64,000 nucleotides of DNA from Methanofastidiosum sp. Lineage in GTDB: Archaea; Methanobacteriota_B; Thermococci; Methanofastidiosales; Methanofastidiosaceae. Every line of letters begins with the position of its first letter. Positions within the stretch are counted from its first letter, which is position 1. The DNA is taken from positions 1 to 64,000 of the forward strand of contig DAOSDU010000001.1 in assembly GCA_035362715.1 (NCBI GenBank). The letters are read 5' to 3'. Under the pieces are notes generated by a model. That model did no database searches. It was not told the origin of the DNA and saw only the letters and a program-made list of their open reading frames with translations. The position numbers and the translations under genes are program-made. This document shows, piece after piece, positions 17,415-25,446 of this stretch.

Positions 17415-17632
17415 ATATTTTTCTATATTAAAGTATGTGTAAAACTTTCTTGATTTACATCTAACTCAATTATTATTCAAATCAAGATTATGGCACTCTC
17501 AATCTGAAAACTTATACATAAACCCCTATTTATACTTTTTAATGAACGAAATACGATATAATCGCTAGAAAAGTAATAATAAATCCAAATTTAGTCATGC
17601 CGAAAGTTAATAATTATTCTAAAATTATTAAA

Positions 17633-19195
17633 TTAATTCTTCCCCACAATCTTCTCAATATGCTCCAAACTTGTTCTTTTAACTTCATCTTTCAAGAACG
17701 GAACAAATCTAATAGTGCCTGCTCCAGGATGCCCGCCACCTTGGACTTCCTCTAAGTATTGATCTTTCAACTGTTTTATTATATCGTTAAGATCAAATCC
17801 AATTGCTTTTGCCTTATTTGTTGCCCGAAATACAATATAATCTTCTGCTATACCTAGACTAATTATAGCTCTTTCATCTTCATTGATTTCATTATCCCAG
17901 ATATATTTATTGTGGATAAACCCGAGTGTTCTACCGGGAGAAGGAAACTCCCCCCTAAAGATAAATTTTTCTAGATCAATTGTAATAAGATCAAAATTAT
18001 CGGCAAGATTTTTGATATCAAGATGCTGTTTTATCAAATTCCACTGTGAGCTTCTCTTTTTTTCTATTTCTTCAAAAACATAACTGATAAGCTTATTTCC
18101 TCGCTCTTTATCCCCGAGCATTATTATGTCATCAATATAGTTATTTATGCTAAATCTTCTTAGATAATAGGATTCGTGGTCCAGTGCCAATTTAATCTTT
18201 TCAAGCTCATCTCTCTTGAAAGGAGAGATCTCAAGATACTGATCCATTTCACTGCCTTTTGATTTATCCCCAATTCCAGCAAGCGCTGGCAAGTGTATGG
18301 CGTAACTATCTACCTCAGCATCGATCATCCTTGATAATTCATGAGCTAACATCCCGGTACATAGATTTGAATCACCAGAATAGATGTGTGGATTTATATG
18401 AAATGAAACATACTCGTCAATAAGATACTCGCCATTGTCTTTTTTTGTAGGTGGGTGGTGGTCTATTACTCCAATCTCAAAATCATATACTTTGGCCCTA
18501 AGAATACCCTGTAAATCGCTATCAGTGCTGCCGTTGTCTGCAATAATAAGAAGTGGTTTTTTCTTAGAGAAAGAAAAGTAAAGGTCAATATCTTTCAAAG
18601 CATCTTCAAGGTCATAGTAAGGTGCTGCACATGGCTTTCTAAATATCCTGCAATCCTTCTTTTTTTCCTTGTCAGCATATGAGCTAATTGCCTTCTCTAA
18701 AGAAACTCCAGCTGTGATGCCGTCACAATCATTGTGATGCCTTATGATAATCATTCTTTCCTGTAAAACTGCTTTCTTTATAGAAGACATTGCAAGCAAG
18801 AACTCGTCTTCCATTTTTTTATAGACTTCAGAATTTACAAGAAAGTCTGGGGCGTCCCGCTTGATCTTATCCAAAAACATAGATTCAATACTCTGCTTAA
18901 CTATAGTCAATTCCTCTTCATTTAGCCTTTCAAATCTACTTATCTGAAGCTCAACGTTTTCTCTTCTAACTGATAGTGTTCCATAGAATCTGATAAAATC
19001 CCCGAGCTTTAATGAATAGAAATCTTCGATTGGATTAAAGACAACTGCCCTTATTTCACTGCCGTCAAATATCCTAAAGACTAGAGGTCCGCTTGTCTTA
19101 TAGATGTCAGTAATCTTCCCCTCTACTGAAACAGTTTGGCCCTCCATGTCAGGTGATATTTCACTTATTTTCACGGGCGCCGTATTAAAATTCAT
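17633..19195 (-). CDS. Archaeal RecJ-like DHH phosphoesterase with OB fold
   Basis: 520 aa. Residues 1 to about 100 form an OB-fold nucleic-acid-binding domain (GQTVSVEGKITDIYKTSGP, FIRFYGTLSV). The DHH catalytic region follows with RHHNDCDGITAG near 150, the DHHPP motif near 245, and the DHHA1-type GGGHPGAG near the C-terminus. Such proteins are single-strand exonucleases related to RecJ/GAN. The ATG at 19195 is about 25 nt from a palindromic TATA box, so the transcript is probably leaderless. A scar of a second copy remains at 20246-20296. Confidence 0.9.
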   Translation of the reverse strand: MNFNTAPVKISEISPDMEGQTVSVEGKITDIYKTSGPLVFRIFDGSEIRAVVFNPIEDFYSLKLGDFIRFYGTLSVRRENVELQISRFERLNEEELTIVKQSIESMFLDKIKRDAPDFLVNSEVYKKMEDEFLLAMSSIKKAVLQERMIIIRHHNDCDGITAGVSLEKAISSYADKEKKKDCRIFRKPCAAPYYDLEDALKDIDLYFSFSKKKPLLIIADNGSTDSDLQGILRAKVYDFEIGVIDHHPPTKKDNGEYLIDEYVSFHINPHIYSGDSNLCTGMLAHELSRMIDAEVDSYAIHLPALAGIGDKSKGSEMDQYLEISPFKRDELEKIKLALDHESYYLRRFSINNYIDDIIMLGDKERGNKLISYVFEEIEKKRSSQWNLIKQHLDIKNLADNFDLITIDLEKFIFRGEFPSPGRTLGFIHNKYIWDNEINEDERAIISLGIAEDYIVFRATNKAKAIGFDLNDIIKQLKDQYLEEVQGGGHPGAGTIRFVPFLKDEVKRTSLEHIEKIVGKN

Positions 19196-19360
19196 AAATC
19201 AAAAAACTGATTAAAGTTTATAAATGAAACTATATTAAGTTATAATTAATGGAGTTATGCGAATTCACAGAGGGCAGGGCAAAAATAGAAGTCCCAAAAT
19301 TTGAAAAGGTCACTGCAAAGACTCCTGTATTTTATAATCCTAAAATGGCTTTTTCAAGAG
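19171..19360. repeat. Direct repeat, left copy (recJ 5' end, promoter, trm1 5' end)
   Basis: 190 bp matching 20272-20461 without gaps at an offset of 1101, with about 6 mismatches (about 97 percent). It covers the first codons of the recJ-like gene, the shared promoter and the first 37 codons of trm1. The pair flanks a DUF1638-like gene. Confidence 0.97.
19217..19224. promoter_or_regulatory. Shared palindromic TATA box between recJ-like and trm1 starts
   Basis: TTTATAAA reads the same on both strands. Its centre is about 25 nt from the recJ-like ATG (19195, leftward) and about 28 nt from the trm1-copy ATG (19249, rightward), so a single box could drive two leaderless divergent transcripts. 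The same arrangement recurs at 20318-20325. Confidence 0.6.
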
Positions 19361-19395
19361 TATCGTGCAATAATCTAATAGTGCCTTTTCTATAA
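19249..19395 (+). pseudogene. Truncated trm1 copy (first 37 codons)
   Basis: From ATG 19249 the first 37 codons match the intact trm1 at 20350 with only a few base changes, then the frame runs into unrelated sequence for 11 codons and stops at 19395, giving a possible 48-residue peptide. The promoter is retained, so it may still be transcribed. It arises from the local duplication flanked by the 190-bp repeats and cannot encode a methyltransferase. Confidence 0.9.
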
Positions 19396-20192
19396 GAAAG
19401 ATCTAGATCAATCTCGGATGATATTGTCTCGCATTTATTTTTATATGCTGTACAATTAGAACAAACATATTCTAATGCAACAATCTGCTTGTAATCTGCT
19501 TCCCTTAGTAAATATTTTGTCATCTCTGCAGCATCAAAATTTTCAATTCCCAATTGATCTCCAATTTCTTTCAGACGATTTTCACCTATAGTCTCAATCT
19601 TTTTTTTACTAAAAAGGCCCCAATGGCTAGCATATCCCGGAGTTAAAAAAAATGTACCTGGCTCTTTAGTTAGTATCTCCATATAATTTGCTTTACTTCC
19701 TAAAAGAGCGCATACGCAGTCATCAACTATTTCTTTATTTTCATCCTTTAGAATGCCAAAAGGTAATTTAACATGATTATCTCTCAACATACCCTCTAGA
19801 TTGTTCAATGAATTGCCGCATAATCCGTAATAAATCAAAAGGTAGTCTGAATGTTTCTGTAGCTCTATGCAGGCATTCAAGACTTCTTCTTTTAGTTCTC
19901 TTGGGCTATAATGAAGAAATAGCGGCAAAATATATACTATGATTTCTAGTTCTTCTTCTCTTTTGAGATACCGTGGAGCAAATAATTCCCTAGCTATTTT
20001 TATTTTTTCATAAGGAAAATTACTTCGTATAATATCCTCAAAATACTTTGAGGATTCTGTATTTACAATAATTATCTTGCCTATTTCTGGATGCTCTTTT
20101 ATAACAAATAGAAGTTCATCTTCAAATACTTCACAACAAACAATACCAATTCTTTTGCATCTTTTCCCATTATTATTTGATTCTAGAGGCAT
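19332..20192 (-). CDS. DUF1638-like protein
   Basis: 286 aa, probably cytosolic. Features recalling DUF1638 are YYGLCGNS near residue 122, CVCALLGSKANYMEI, PGTFFLTPGYASHWGLF and cysteines in EYVCSNCTAYKNKC. Function is unknown; relatives are often found near corrinoid or methyltransferase genes, but no such gene is seen here. The last eight residues (LEKAILGL) and the stop are read from the antisense strand of the truncated trm1 copy, so the present C-terminus was created or replaced by the duplication. It has its own TATA-like TTTTAAAAA about 30 nt before the ATG. Confidence 0.72.
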   Translation of the reverse strand: MPLESNNNGKRCKRIGIVCCEVFEDELLFVIKEHPEIGKIIIVNTESSKYFEDIIRSNFPYEKIKIARELFAPRYLKREEELEIIVYILPLFLHYSPRELKEEVLNACIELQKHSDYLLIYYGLCGNSLNNLEGMLRDNHVKLPFGILKDENKEIVDDCVCALLGSKANYMEILTKEPGTFFLTPGYASHWGLFSKKKIETIGENRLKEIGDQLGIENFDAAEMTKYLLREADYKQIVALEYVCSNCTAYKNKCETISSEIDLDLSYRKGTIRLLHDTLEKAILGL

Positions 20193-20245
20193 GGTATCAA
20201 TAGCTTTTCATTTGTATTTTTAAAAGTTCGGATTTATTAATACTA

Positions 20246-20296
20246 TTTCTCAATATATTCCAAACTTATTCTCACAGGCACCGTATTAAAATTCAT
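20246..20296 (-). pseudogene. Scar of a second recJ-like gene
   Basis: 20246-20272 matches the 3' end of the recJ-like gene (17651-17677) at 23 of 27 positions, and it joins directly to 20272-20296, which matches the 5' end of that gene including the ATG. The roughly 1.5 kb between the two ends is gone. This is what an internal deletion of a duplicated recJ-like gene would leave. Confidence 0.75.
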
Positions 20297-20461
20297 AAAT
20301 CAAAAAACTGATTAAAGTTTATAAATGAAACTATATTAATTTATAATTAATGGAGTTATGCGAATTCACCGAGGGTAGGGCAAAAATAGAAGTCCCAAAA
20401 TTTGAAAAGGTCACTGCAAAGACTCCTGTTTTTTATAATCCTAAAATGGCTTTTTCAAGAG
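20272..20461. repeat. Direct repeat, right copy
   Basis: Partner of 19171-19360, containing the promoter TTTATAAA at 20318-20325 and the 5' end of the intact trm1. Leftward transcription from this copy would pass the recJ scar and enter the DUF1638-like gene at 20192. Confidence 0.97.
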
Positions 20462-21444
20462 ATATATCAGTATCGGTGATGAAGGCCATAAAACTAAAAG
20501 AGTCTGGAAAAGTTCTTGACGGGCTTTCAGGCTCCGGCATAAGAGGCATCAGATATATCTTAGAATCAGGTGTTGATGTCTATTTCAATGATCACAACCC
20601 CGCGGCTGTAAGGCTTATTGAAAAAAATCTTAACTTTAATTCTCTCACAGCTACAGTTACAAAATCTGACTTCAACCATGTTTACGGGAAGTATGAAGTT
20701 GTTGATATCGACCCTTTTGGCTCGCCTGTGAGATTTCTAGACGGTGCTTTCAGAGTCTTAAAAAATGATTCTTATCTATTCTTGACTGCAACAGATACCT
20801 CGGCACTGACAGGTGCCCACGTATCATCATGCAAAAGAAAATATGATTCAAAGCCCCTAAAATGCAGCTTCACGCATGAACTAGCCGTCAGAATCCTCAT
20901 AGGAAAAGTTGCCAGAAATGCAGCAAAATACAATCTAGCTGTAAGGCCATTATTATCCTATACGAAAGAGCATTTTATCAGGGCATATTTTGAAGTGAAA
21001 TATGGGAAAGAAAGAACTAATAAAACGCTAGATAACCTAGGATTTGCACTGAACTGTAAATGTGGGTTTAGAGCAGCTACAGATACTTTCAATCCCATTT
21101 GCCCAAACTGCGGAGAAAAGGTATCGTTTTCCCATCCCTTATGGATCTCAAACATAAAAGACACTAGATTTGTTAGTGAGTGTGTAAAAGAATACGAGTC
21201 CTCAGAATTTCTTCAAGATAAACCGCTAGAACTATTGAGGGTAGTTGAAAGTGAAATCGATATACCACTATTCTATGATATCCATGAGATTTCCCATATC
21301 TATAAGACAAAAATACCAAAGACAGAGGAAATGATTAAAAAGTTAAAAGAACTAGGATTTGATGCATCACCGACCCATTTTTCACCAGTCTCTGTTAAAA
21401 CAGATGCCGGCATAAATGATGTATTGAGGTGTATAGATGGATAA
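20350..21444 (+). CDS. trm1: tRNA (guanine(26)-N2)-dimethyltransferase Trm1
   Basis: 364 aa SAM-dependent enzyme that modifies G26 of tRNA. The N-terminal FTEGRAKIEVP and VFYNPKMAFSRD, the SAM-binding LDGLSGSGIRGIRY (57-70) and the catalytic DIDPFGSP (119-126) are family hallmarks. A C-terminal zinc site is formed by Cys236, Cys238, Cys251 and Cys254. The ATG lies about 28 nt from the TATA box, consistent with a leaderless mRNA. The 3' end overlaps the next gene by 8 nt. Confidence 0.96.
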   Translation: MELCEFTEGRAKIEVPKFEKVTAKTPVFYNPKMAFSRDISVSVMKAIKLKESGKVLDGLSGSGIRGIRYILESGVDVYFNDHNPAAVRLIEKNLNFNSLTATVTKSDFNHVYGKYEVVDIDPFGSPVRFLDGAFRVLKNDSYLFLTATDTSALTGAHVSSCKRKYDSKPLKCSFTHELAVRILIGKVARNAAKYNLAVRPLLSYTKEHFIRAYFEVKYGKERTNKTLDNLGFALNCKCGFRAATDTFNPICPNCGEKVSFSHPLWISNIKDTRFVSECVKEYESSEFLQDKPLELLRVVESEIDIPLFYDIHEISHIYKTKIPKTEEMIKKLKELGFDASPTHFSPVSVKTDAGINDVLRCIDG

Positions 21445-21988
21445 AGAAATGTTTGGAAAAATACTAATTGTAATTTCAATAATCGGCCTAATATTTACTA
21501 TTTCAATATCTTCCTTTACATTGATAAAAATTAACAATACCTACGAGAACTTTTTGCCGCTTTTTGATAAAATAGACCTTATCAAAAATCTTGCCGATAA
21601 TTTTGACGAAAATCTAGATGAGTTCAATCTATATCTAAAGGATATTGATACAATAGAATACATGCAAAAATTGGCCAACATGAGATCCTTTGTCACCACT
21701 TTAAATTCTATAGGCCTTGGTGGCTTAGTTTCTGGATTAAATGAAGATATAGATAGATTTGAAGGCATCGTATCAAACCTAGAAGATCTAAAATTAAATC
21801 TTGAATCTGCAAAAAGTAGTTTTTCAGAAATAAAATCATCTCTATCAGAATATGATACTGTAAAAGAAAGTATACTTAGTTTTGTTGGAACACTTAGACT
21901 ATATGTACTTGGGATGATGATATATTCGATTATCCTAAATGGGATACTCCTATACGTTGGCTATTATCTTTTAAAATCAAAAGAATAG
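21437..21988 (+). CDS. Small membrane-anchored coiled-coil protein of unknown function
   Basis: 183 aa, not recognised. A transmembrane helix spans about residues 7-28, a second about residues 152-178, and the intervening 120 residues are hydrophilic, rich in Leu/Asp/Ser and likely helical or coiled-coil, displayed on one side of the membrane. The ATG at 21437 follows GGTGT inside the trm1 3' end, so it is translationally coupled to trm1; no functional link is evident. Confidence 0.75.
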   Translation: MDKEMFGKILIVISIIGLIFTISISSFTLIKINNTYENFLPLFDKIDLIKNLADNFDENLDEFNLYLKDIDTIEYMQKLANMRSFVTTLNSIGLGGLVSGLNEDIDRFEGIVSNLEDLKLNLESAKSSFSEIKSSLSEYDTVKESILSFVGTLRLYVLGMMIYSIILNGILLYVGYYLLKSKE

Positions 21989-21989
21989 A

Positions 21990-22493
21990 TTATAAGAATC
22001 TTTCAAATCTATCCTTTTTTGCTTTGCATATAGGGCATATTTCAGGTGGCCCTTCTCTTGCGCATAGGTAGCCGCACACTTTGCATCGCCAAACAGGATA
22101 CTTCAAAGAACTAATATTTTCTAGCTTACTTTCTTTTTGTTTTTTTCTTTCTTCTTCTGGAGGTCTTCTTTCAGGAATGGAACTTATATCTTTCTTACCA
22201 TCCATAATTTCCTGCGAAACATAAAGCGCACAGTAACATGTGCCATGCTCATCCAGGTCTGGGTCTCTGTAATCGCACGGACATATTATATCTAGGTCTT
22301 CCTGCTTTATCCCACTAGAGATTCTGCAGGGACATGCTTGGTAACCGTATCTATCCTCGTTTACTATGAGCCCTCTGACAAGTTTTTTTGTGAAATCGAT
22401 ATTTGGATTTAGGTGATAGCCACCAGCTTCGGTGTCTTTCTTTAGTTTTTCGTAAAACTTGTTGATCCTGTCTTCAGGCATATCTTCGTACAT
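21990..22493 (-). CDS. Ferredoxin-thioredoxin reductase catalytic subunit fused to rubredoxin-like domain
   Basis: 167 aa. The catalytic domain has the spaced pairs CPC (54-56), CPC (71-73) and CYC (86-88), giving the 4Fe-4S cluster and active disulfide; the usual CHC is CYC here. A proline/charged linker leads to a rubredoxin-like zinc or iron site with Cys137, Cys140, Cys153, Cys156. I recall similar fusions described as ferredoxin:disulfide reductases in methanogens. It follows the glutaredoxin-like gene with a TAATG overlap, so the two probably form an electron path from ferredoxin to protein thiols. Confidence 0.9.
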   Translation of the reverse strand: MYEDMPEDRINKFYEKLKKDTEAGGYHLNPNIDFTKKLVRGLIVNEDRYGYQACPCRISSGIKQEDLDIICPCDYRDPDLDEHGTCYCALYVSQEIMDGKKDISSIPERRPPEEERKKQKESKLENISSLKYPVWRCKVCGYLCAREGPPEICPICKAKKDRFERFL

Positions 22494-22777
22494 TAAGATA
22501 GGGCCTCCTTTATTTCTGCCTCTTTGAATCCAACAATAGTTTTATCGTTGTTAATTACTATAGTTGGAAAGGAGCAGTTCTTGTTAAATTTTTTTACTTC
22601 ATCGATAGCGTATTGTTTGGCATCTCCATCCAATAGGTCAACATAGATAAAATTAAAGTCAACACCCATTTGCATTAACAACTCTTTTGTTTTACCACAC
22701 CAGCCACAGGTGCTAAGTGCATATAGCTTTACATCCCCTTTCTTTTCGCCTTTGACATGTTCGAATTTTAGTTCCAT
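22493..22777 (-). CDS. Glutaredoxin-like redox protein
   Basis: 94 aa thioredoxin-fold protein with active site CGWC (Cys24, Cys27), the cis-proline in SFPTIVIN and a GFKEAEI C-terminal helix. It resembles NrdH/glutaredoxin-like proteins that are reduced by disulfide reductases. Upstream of and overlapping the ferredoxin-disulfide-reductase-like gene, so likely its substrate or partner. Confidence 0.88.
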   Translation of the reverse strand: MELKFEHVKGEKKGDVKLYALSTCGWCGKTKELLMQMGVDFNFIYVDLLDGDAKQYAIDEVKKFNKNCSFPTIVINNDKTIVGFKEAEIKEALS

Positions 22778-22960
22778 TTGAAAACCTCTTTAATATATAA
22801 TGGCACATTTGAATATTTAAATTATACCATTATTATATATATTTAATAAAAATGGTAAGATGTAATTCGTTAAAGTTTAGTTAATATTATTATTGTTACT
22901 AAACAAGTTTCTCAAGTTTAATTACTATTCAAAAAAAATAACATATCTATAAAAAATAGG

Positions 22961-22971
22961 CTTATATAATA
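22961..22971 (+). promoter_or_regulatory. TATA-box promoter of the carotenoid cluster
   Basis: CTTATATAATA about 110 nt before the crtI ATG, in a 295-nt A+T-rich gap that also must hold the leftward promoter for the glutaredoxin gene. The implied 5' leader is about 80 nt, longer than most in this window, and ends with GGGGAT before the ATG. Confidence 0.45.
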
Positions 22972-23072
22972 ATATTTTTTATTTAATAATAGATATTCTT
23001 TTAATAAATAGGAATGAGTTAATTAATAAGATAGGAATAAATAGTATAAGAATTATTTATAACGGGGATACT

Positions 23073-24545
23073 ATGAGAGTAATAATCGTTGGTACCGGTT
23101 TTGGCGGTCTTTCTGCGGCCGCATTGCTAGCAAAAAATGGATTTGATGTGACAGTTCTAGAAAAAAATGACCATCCTGGTGGAAGGGCAAGTGTTTACAG
23201 TGAAAAGAAATTTAATTTTGATATGGGCCCTTCCTGGTATCTTATGCCAGATGTATTTGAAAATTTCTACGCCCAGTTTGATAAGAAACCAGAAGATTTC
23301 TTCGAACTTAAAAAACTAGACCCCTCTTATAGAATCTACTTTGGAGGGGAGAAAGTAATCGATATCTCAGCTGATCTGAAAAAGAATTTTGCTTTGTTTG
23401 ATACCTTTGAAAAAGACGGTGGCAAAAAATTACAAAAATATTTAGAATCTGCAGGAAAGATGTATGATGTCTCGATAAAGGAACTAATGTACAGAGATTA
23501 TCGTACCATATTTGATTTCATGGATCGAAAATTAATGGCCCAGGGAATTAAACTTAATCTTCTTGATAATCTTGATAAATTTGTGAGTAAACACTTTGAG
23601 AGCGATGAAGCGAAAAAAATAGTTGAATACTCAATAGGATTTCTTGGTAGCTCCCCGCATAATACGCCTTCTTTCTACCACATCATGTCCCACATTGACC
23701 TTACTCTTGGAGTTTGGTACCCAGATGGAGGTATGAGGAAAGTAGCAGATTCAGTTTACAGGCTTGCAATGTCATATGGTGTAAAGTTTCATTTTGATGA
23801 GCCAGTTGTAAAGATAGAAATTGAAGACAAAAAGGCTACACGAGTTATAACTAATAAGAACTCTTACAATGCCGATTTAGTAATTGTAAATGCAGATTAT
23901 GTCCATGCAGAACTTGATTTAATTGATAAAAATTACAATACTTATTCAGAACAATACTGGGATAAAAGAGTCATGGCACCATCTGCACTAGTTGCTTATG
24001 TTGGAGTAGATAAGAAATTTGATGAACTTTCCCACCATACACTTTTCTTAGATAAAGACTGGTCAAAAGGTTTTGATACACTATTTGATCCTAAGAAAGC
24101 AGCATGGCCTGAAAATCCTTCTTACTACGTAAATGTGCCCTCTAAAACAGATTCAACTGCAGCTCCAAAAGGAAAAGATACCCTGTTTATCTTGGTTCCT
24201 CTTGCGCCTGGCTTAAAGGATACTCCAGAAATGAGAGAGCAATTCTACAACAAAATAATGGATAATCTTGAGAATACAATAGGTCAGAATATCAGAGACC
24301 ACATTGTTGTTAAGAAAATATTTGCACTGACGGATTTCAAAGAGAGATACAATGCATACAAAGGTACCGCTCTAGGCTTATCCCACACAATGATGCAAAC
24401 AGCATTATTCAGACCCTCTCACAAAAGCAAGAAAGTAAAAAACCTGTACTACACTGGGCATTATACACACCCAGGGATAGGAGTCCCAATGACCTTGATA
24501 TCATCACAAATAGTGGCAGATGAGATAATTAAAGAATATAAATAA
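23073..24545 (+). CDS. crtI: Phytoene desaturase family protein (CrtI-like)
   Basis: 490 aa FAD-dependent desaturase that would introduce double bonds into phytoene to give lycopene or an intermediate. N-terminal dinucleotide fold VGTGFGGLSAAALLAKNG with PGGRAS, internal DMGPSWYLMPDVF, and a C-terminal YYTGHYTHPGIGVPM match the CrtI family. ATG 23073 behind GGGGAT. Immediately followed by phytoene synthase, supporting a carotenoid role over a generic oxidoreductase. Confidence 0.9.
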   Translation: MRVIIVGTGFGGLSAAALLAKNGFDVTVLEKNDHPGGRASVYSEKKFNFDMGPSWYLMPDVFENFYAQFDKKPEDFFELKKLDPSYRIYFGGEKVIDISADLKKNFALFDTFEKDGGKKLQKYLESAGKMYDVSIKELMYRDYRTIFDFMDRKLMAQGIKLNLLDNLDKFVSKHFESDEAKKIVEYSIGFLGSSPHNTPSFYHIMSHIDLTLGVWYPDGGMRKVADSVYRLAMSYGVKFHFDEPVVKIEIEDKKATRVITNKNSYNADLVIVNADYVHAELDLIDKNYNTYSEQYWDKRVMAPSALVAYVGVDKKFDELSHHTLFLDKDWSKGFDTLFDPKKAAWPENPSYYVNVPSKTDSTAAPKGKDTLFILVPLAPGLKDTPEMREQFYNKIMDNLENTIGQNIRDHIVVKKIFALTDFKERYNAYKGTALGLSHTMMQTALFRPSHKSKKVKNLYYTGHYTHPGIGVPMTLISSQIVADEIIKEYK

Positions 24546-24556
24546 TGTGAAGGATT

Positions 24557-25435
24557 ATGGTAGATAAAACACTTTATTCGATATTCAAAGGCGGTAGTAA
24601 AACGTATTTTTATAGTACTATATTCTTCCCAGAAAGGGCCAAAGAAGATGTATTTAAATTGTACAGTTTTGTGAGAAAGGCCGATGATTTAGTAGATTCT
24701 ATACCTCAACAAACAGAAGAATTTTATGAATTCAAAGATAGATATCACGAAGCTCAAAAAGGAGACATTACTGGAGACATAGTTATTGACTCTTTTGTTG
24801 AAGTTTCAAGAAGAAAGAACTTTGAATCAAAATGGGCGGATGCTTTCTTGGAATCTATGGAAATGGATATCACTAGATCTACCTATAATAATCTAGACGA
24901 ACTTAAAGTTTATCTTCATGGGTCTTCTGAAGTCATAGGTCTATTTATGGCAAGAATCCTGGATTTACACGAATATTCTTTCACTGCCGCAAGGCACTTA
25001 GGTAGGGCAATGCAATTTATCAATTTCATAAGGGACATATCTGAAGATTTGCTATTGGGAAGAATTTATTTCTCACAGGAAGATCTAGAAGAATTCAGAC
25101 TGCCAAGCTTGGAGTTAAAGGACACAAAAGCAAGACCCGATCAATTCAAGGGATTTATCCAAAAACAATTAGATACTTACTTCGATTGGCAAAAGAAGGC
25201 TGAAGAGGGATTCCCATATATTCCAAAGAGATACTTAATACCGATAAAAACTGCATCTGACATGTACAACTGGACAGGCAGAACAATAAGCAAAGATCCT
25301 TTTATTGTCTATAAGAAAAAAATAAAACCCTCAGTTCCAAGAATAGTATCAACTATAGCTTACAATTCAATTCTTTTAAGAGAAAGCGACCAGATCAAAG
25401 ACCTAAGATTAACCATTAATTATCTCTCCGAATAG
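24557..25435 (+). CDS. crtB: Phytoene/squalene synthase family protein (CrtB-like)
   Basis: 292 aa head-to-head prenyl synthase. The two aspartate-rich motifs are RKADDLVDS near residue 40 and NFIRDISEDLLLGRIYF near 155; substrate is probably two geranylgeranyl diphosphates giving phytoene. Starts 11 nt after crtI with GTGAAGG just upstream. Squalene synthase activity cannot be excluded from sequence, but the crtI and UbiA neighbours favour phytoene. Confidence 0.9.
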   Translation: MVDKTLYSIFKGGSKTYFYSTIFFPERAKEDVFKLYSFVRKADDLVDSIPQQTEEFYEFKDRYHEAQKGDITGDIVIDSFVEVSRRKNFESKWADAFLESMEMDITRSTYNNLDELKVYLHGSSEVIGLFMARILDLHEYSFTAARHLGRAMQFINFIRDISEDLLLGRIYFSQEDLEEFRLPSLELKDTKARPDQFKGFIQKQLDTYFDWQKKAEEGFPYIPKRYLIPIKTASDMYNWTGRTISKDPFIVYKKKIKPSVPRIVSTIAYNSILLRESDQIKDLRLTINYLSE

Positions 25436-25446
25436 GGGCGATAATT

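Larger units (their letters stand above)
17327..17632. other. Gene-free gap between cas6 and the recJ-like gene
   Basis: 306 nt, strongly A+T rich. It holds a leftward TATA box TTTATAAA at 17372-17379, about 46 nt upstream of cas6 and the likely cas operon promoter, and a T-rich tract on the minus strand (17386-17414). I see no convincing small gene or structured RNA in the rest. Confidence 0.5.

Noticed and set aside
19332..20269. DUF1638-like gene as a transposon flanked by target-site repeats
   Set aside because: The flanking repeats are 190 bp and carry host gene ends and promoter; no transposase or terminal inverted repeats are present, so duplication fits better.
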